From the NCBI GenBank assembly GCA_030594025.1, contig JAUVFY010000007.1, positions 1-17,128 on the forward strand: a stretch of 17,128 bases of DNA, in the 5' to 3' direction. The notes below the pieces were generated by a model that worked only from the letters and a program-made list of their open reading frames with translations, was not told the DNA's origin and did no database searches. Source of the DNA: Deltaproteobacteria bacterium. GTDB taxonomy: Bacteria > Desulfobacterota > GWC2-55-46 > JAUVFY01. Below are positions 14,248 through 17,128 of the stretch, in pieces; the first letter of the stretch is position 1; every line of letters begins with the position of its first letter. The position numbers and the translations under genes are program-made.

Positions 14248-14820
14248 TTAATGCACCGGTTCCGTGGTTACCGAAACGGGCTCTATCCCGAGCTCCCTCA
14301 GTAGCTCTGTCGTGTGTGGGCTCCCTGTCCTGAGCCACCTCTCGTAGAGCCTCAAGATATCCTTTGAAGAGGTGAGCCTGCTCCTCTCGCTCACCTCTGC
14401 GAGGACGTCCACGAGCTTTACGAACTTGTACGAGAGTTCCCCGAAAATGGGGGATGTATTCTCTTCCGAGTTCTCCGCCAGGCGTCTGTATGCCGTTGAG
14501 CCCACCCCTATATAGTAGTCGATGTCAATGAGTTTTCGCGTAAAGCTGTCGGGGAAAAACCCTGATACAAAAAGAGACGAGTCTCCCAGTCTCCTTAAAA
14601 TCACGGCCTGCTCGAAAAAACCCCCCCCTTCAAGGGATTTAAGAAACGTCAAGGCCATGGGTTCTTCAATTGAGTTGGAGAGCTTTTCACAATCGACGAA
14701 CTCCGAAAGGAGGTTCGAAAGGTAAAACTCGGCCTCCCTGCTCGCCCTTACCCCCTGGCGGGCGATGGCCTTTGAAACCATCTCCTTGAAGTGCTCTATG
14801 GGTCTTATCTCCATCAACAT
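14248..14820 (-). CDS. conserved-looking cytoplasmic protein of unknown function
   Basis: A 190-aa protein without signal peptide, membrane segment or cysteine cluster; it contains no Walker, HTH or other motif that I recognise. It looks alpha-helical and mixed-charge throughout, with distinctive segments EFYLSNLLSEFV, LRRLGDSSLFVSGFFPDS, DIDYYIGVGSTAYRRLA and LRLYERWLRTGS. The composition and regular helices suggest a genuine globular protein. I place the start at ATG 14820, with AAGGGA 7 nt upstream; an ATG at 14814 and a TTG at 14850 are alternatives. It is divergent from groES and shares the intergenic region with the CIRCE operator; its own promoter is at 14865-14893. It is the first gene before the selenoprotein gene, but no functional link is shown. 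Confidence 0.7.
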   Translation of the reverse strand: MLMEIRPIEHFKEMVSKAIARQGVRASREAEFYLSNLLSEFVDCEKLSNSIEEPMALTFLKSLEGGGFFEQAVILRRLGDSSLFVSGFFPDSFTRKLIDIDYYIGVGSTAYRRLAENSEENTSPIFGELSYKFVKLVDVLAEVSERSRLTSSKDILRLYERWLRTGSPHTTELLRELGIEPVSVTTEPVH

Positions 14821-14864
14821 GACTGGTCCCTTTCGCGCAAAAGGTTGCAATTGTTACATTTTTT

Positions 14865-14893
14865 ATTCTACACCATTCCTTCTCCATTTTCAA
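14865..14893 (-). promoter_or_regulatory. sigma-70 promoter of 14248-14820
   Basis: Minus strand TTGAAA (14888-14893), exactly 17 nt, TAGAAT (14865-14870). Five of six bases match the consensus in each box. The start is expected near 14858, giving a leader of about 38 nt. Confidence 0.7.
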
Positions 14894-14907
14894 CATATTC
14901 ATAAAAG

Positions 14908-14934
14908 TTAGCACTCTCTCGTTAAGAGTGCTAA
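14908..14934. promoter_or_regulatory. CIRCE operator (HrcA binding site)
   Basis: TTAGCACTC (14908-14916), 9-nt spacer, GAGTGCTAA (14926-14934): a perfect match to the CIRCE consensus, the binding site of the heat-shock repressor HrcA. It ends 7 nt before the -35 box of the groES promoter and begins 14 nt beyond the -35 box of the divergent promoter. The hrcA gene is not in the window. Confidence 0.97.
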
Positions 14935-14941
14935 AAATTTC

Positions 14942-14970
14942 TTGACAAACGGAAGATGTATACCTATATT
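14942..14970 (+). promoter_or_regulatory. sigma-70 promoter of groES-groEL
   Basis: TTGACA (14942-14947), 17-nt spacer, TATATT (14965-14970): a near-consensus housekeeping promoter. Transcription is expected to start near 14977, giving a leader of about 124 nt before groES. Confidence 0.8.
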
Positions 14971-15000
14971 ACTTACTCATTCATGGTGTTTTTTTAAATT

Positions 15001-15028
15001 TCATGCCGGCACGGGCATGAGCCTTTTT
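15001..15028 (+). other. hairpin with T run in the groES leader
   Basis: TCATGCC (15001-15007) and GGCATGA (15014-15020) form a 7-bp stem with a 6-nt loop; GCC and five T follow. A second small stem AACCG/CGGTT (15029-15043) is also followed by T residues. The first looks like a weak intrinsic terminator or a leader stabiliser placed between promoter and groES. Confidence 0.45.
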
Positions 15029-15100
15029 AACCGGCTCGCGGTTTTTAAGCTGGCGTAAACCTTCAAATTAAAAATAAAAATTACAAAGGAGGGTGTTTTA

Positions 15101-15391
15101 ATGAAAATCAGGCCGCTTCATGATCGAATACTGTTAAAGAGGGTCGAGGAGGAGGAGAAGACAAAGGGGGGCATCATCATCCCGGACGCTGCAAAGGAGA
15201 CCCCTGCCGAGGGCGTGATCGTAGCCGTGGGTCCCGGGAAAAAGGACGACCAGGGTAAAGTAATACCCATGGGCGTCAAGGTGGGCGATCACGTCATATT
15301 CAGAAAATACGCCGGCGACGATATAAAGCTGGAGGGAGAGGAGCGCATTATATTGAGTGAAGATGACATAATCGGGATCATCGAGGACTGA
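15101..15391 (+). CDS. groES: co-chaperonin GroES (Hsp10)
   Basis: Forms the heptameric lid of the GroEL folding chamber in the cytoplasm. The 96-aa sequence has the family features in order: the N-terminal strand KIRPLHDRILLKRVEEEEKTKGGIIIPD including the mobile loop (about 16-33), PAEGVIVAVGPG (about 35-46), VKVGDHVIFRKYAG (about 60-73) and the C-terminal EDDIIGIIED. Length is canonical. ATG at 15101 is preceded by AAAGGAGGG, a very strong ribosome binding site. Expression is expected to be repressed by HrcA through the CIRCE element and released on heat shock. groEL follows 55 nt downstream in the same operon. Confidence 0.98.
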   Translation: MKIRPLHDRILLKRVEEEEKTKGGIIIPDAAKETPAEGVIVAVGPGKKDDQGKVIPMGVKVGDHVIFRKYAGDDIKLEGEERIILSEDDIIGIIED

Positions 15392-15446
15392 TCCGAATAA
15401 AAGGGGAAAAAGAGGTATAACAATATAGTCAAGGAGGTAATTCAAG

Positions 15447-17081
15447 ATGGCTGCAAAAGAGATATATTTTAGTGATAGCGCCAGGAGCGCTATACTCAGG
15501 GGCGTAAACACCCTGGCCGACGCGGTAAGGGTCACCCTGGGGCCAAGGGGCAGAAATGTCGTTCTTGAGAAGTCCTTCGGAGGACCTATGATTACCAAGG
15601 ACGGCGTTACGGTGGCCAAGGAGATAGAGATCGAGAACAAGTTCGAGAACATGGGTGCCCAGATGCTAAAGGAGGTGGCCAGCAGGACCTCTGACGTGGC
15701 CGGCGACGGAACGACCACGGCCACGGTGCTCGCGCAGGCGATTTTCAGGGAAGGCTCGAAGCTCGTTGCCGCGGGGCACAACCCCATGGAACTTAAAAGG
15801 GGCATAGACCAGGCAGTGGCCACGGCCGTGGAGGAACTCACCAAGATTTCCAGGCCGGTAAAGGAAAAAAAGGAGATAGCACAGGTGGGCACGATCTCCG
15901 CCAACGGTGATGCAACGATAGGCAAGATAATCGCCGAGGCCATGGAGAAGGTGGGCAAGGAAGGCGTCATAACAGTAGAGGAGGCCAAGGGGATGGAGAC
16001 GGAGCTCGAAGTCGTAGAGGGCATGCAGTTCGACAGGGGCTACCTCTCTCCTTACTTCGTAACCGACGCCGAGAGGATGGAGTGCGTTCTCGAGGACGTA
16101 TTTATCCTCATACACGAAAAGAAGATCTCCAGCATGAGGGAGCTTCTGCCCGTGCTCGAAAAAATTGCCAAGATGGGTAAACCCTTCATCATCATAGCCG
16201 AGGATATAGAGGGCGAGGCCCTTGCCACCCTGGTTGTCAACAAATTAAGGGGCACGCTCCATGCCTGTGCGGTCAAGGCCCCGGGCTTCGGCGATAGGAG
16301 AAAGGCCATGCTCGAGGACCTCGCCGTCCTTACCGGCGGAAAGCTCATAGCCGAGGAGCTGGGCTTGAAGCTCGAGGGCGTCGAGGCGACTGACCTCGGC
16401 AGGGCAAAGAGGGTAGTAATCGACAAGGAGAACACTACCATCATAGACGGTGCGGGCTCGAAGGAAGATATAGAGGCCAGGGTAAAGCAGATAAGGGGCA
16501 TGATCGAGGAGACCACCTCGGACTACGACAAGGAAAAGCTCCAGGAGAGGCTCGCAAAGCTCGTAGGCGGAGTGGCCGTAATAAACGTCGGCGCTGCAAC
16601 CGAGACCGAGATGAAGGAGAAGAAGGCACGGGTAGAGGACGCCTTCCACGCGACAAGGGCCGCTGTTGAGGAAGGGATAGTTCCCGGTGGCGGGGTGACC
16701 TACTTGAGGGTATTAGATGTCCTGGACAAGATGAAGCTCGAAGGAGACGAGCAGTTCGGAGTGAATATCGTAAAGAGGTCGCTCGAGGAGCCCATCCGCC
16801 AGATAGTTGCCAACGCGGGTGTTGAGGCTTCCATCGTAGTGGAGAAGGTAAAGAATGAGAAGGGAGCCTTCGGTTTCAATGCCGCAACGGAAAAATACGA
16901 GGACCTTGTCCAGGCCGGAGTAATCGACCCGGCGAAGGTCGCGAGGATTGCCCTACAGAACGCTTCATCCATCGCGGGGCTCATGCTCACCACAGAGGCG
17001 ATGGTCGCAGAGAAGCCCAGGGAGGAAAAACCCATGCCCCCGATGCCCCCGGGGATGGGCGGCATGGAAGGGATGATGTAG
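15447..17081 (+). CDS. groEL: chaperonin GroEL (Hsp60)
   Basis: ATP-driven chaperonin forming two stacked seven-fold rings. The 544-aa sequence is complete: N-terminal equatorial domain with the nucleotide-binding segments TLGPRGRNVVLEKSFGGP and VAGDGTTTATVLA (about 82-94, including the catalytic aspartate of GDGTT), apical domain with GYLSPYFVTD (about 195-205) and PGFGDRRKAMLEDLA, returning equatorial domain with VEEGIVPGGGVTYLR, and the C-terminal tail with repeated GGM-type residues (MPPMPPGMGGMEGMM). ATG at 15447 has AAGGAGG at 8 nt. It ends 47 nt before the window edge; no terminator is visible in that remainder. Confidence 0.98.
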   Translation: MAAKEIYFSDSARSAILRGVNTLADAVRVTLGPRGRNVVLEKSFGGPMITKDGVTVAKEIEIENKFENMGAQMLKEVASRTSDVAGDGTTTATVLAQAIFREGSKLVAAGHNPMELKRGIDQAVATAVEELTKISRPVKEKKEIAQVGTISANGDATIGKIIAEAMEKVGKEGVITVEEAKGMETELEVVEGMQFDRGYLSPYFVTDAERMECVLEDVFILIHEKKISSMRELLPVLEKIAKMGKPFIIIAEDIEGEALATLVVNKLRGTLHACAVKAPGFGDRRKAMLEDLAVLTGGKLIAEELGLKLEGVEATDLGRAKRVVIDKENTTIIDGAGSKEDIEARVKQIRGMIEETTSDYDKEKLQERLAKLVGGVAVINVGAATETEMKEKKARVEDAFHATRAAVEEGIVPGGGVTYLRVLDVLDKMKLEGDEQFGVNIVKRSLEEPIRQIVANAGVEASIVVEKVKNEKGAFGFNAATEKYEDLVQAGVIDPAKVARIALQNASSIAGLMLTTEAMVAEKPREEKPMPPMPPGMGGMEGMM

Positions 17082-17128
17082 GCTTTTCTATCGTACGCGA
17101 GTTTAGAAGGGGCGGTCCGCACGGGTAC

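Noticed and set aside
15134..16024. 296-aa minus-strand open frame antisense to groES-groEL
   Set aside because: Shadow of the well-conserved groEL frame in GC-rich DNA; low-complexity translation rich in Ser, Leu and Pro.

Overview
The window looks like a chromosomal segment of a Gram-negative bacterium, most like Desulfobacterota (former Deltaproteobacteria) or a neighbouring phylum. The grounds are a Sec/lipoprotein-type envelope (MltD-type transglycosylase, lipobox thioredoxin), an NtrB/NtrC pair, a groES-groEL operon with a CIRCE operator, a UvrA of divergent sequence, and a probable selenoprotein. Lineage is inference; no rRNA gene is present. There are no tRNA or rRNA genes, insertion sequences or CRISPR arrays. 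All genes except groES-groEL lie on the minus strand.

Layout, low to high coordinate: a truncated small membrane protein gene (1-239) directly downstream of a beta-class DNA methyltransferase (256-1884); ntrC (1958-3376) and ntrB (3440-4519), transcribed ntrB to ntrC from a promoter near 4640-4665; two tandem paralogous small exported proteins (4861-5244 and 5614-6039), each with its own promoter, a leader hairpin that can cover the ribosome binding site, and a near-identical terminator; an operon of radical SAM protein, mltD-like lytic transglycosylase and mtnA (10459 down to 6339); uvrA (10674-13484); a TlpA/thioredoxin-like lipoprotein gene interrupted by an in-frame TGA (13628-14113); a conserved protein of unknown function (14248-14820); then a divergent promoter region with a perfect CIRCE element and groES-groEL (15101-17081).

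The most notable item is the thioredoxin-like gene. The TGA at 13928-13930 falls exactly where the first cysteine of the CxxC redox motif belongs, giving W-U-W-R-C. The reading frame continues to a full-length thioredoxin fold. A 6-bp stem with a 5-nt loop starts 20 nt after the TGA, matching the known geometry of bacterial SECIS elements. This strongly suggests a UxxC selenoprotein that a standard gene caller would split into two fragments or call a pseudogene.

Other points of interest are the duplicated exported-protein units with paired Shine-Dalgarno-masking hairpins, a CIRCE operator that lies upstream of the -35 boxes of both divergent promoters instead of over or after the groE promoter, and a four-run G tract with single-A loops between mtnA and the next promoter. 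How the genes cooperate is mostly ordinary: nitrogen signalling (NtrBC), cell-wall turnover, thiometabolite salvage, DNA repair, envelope redox chemistry and protein folding.
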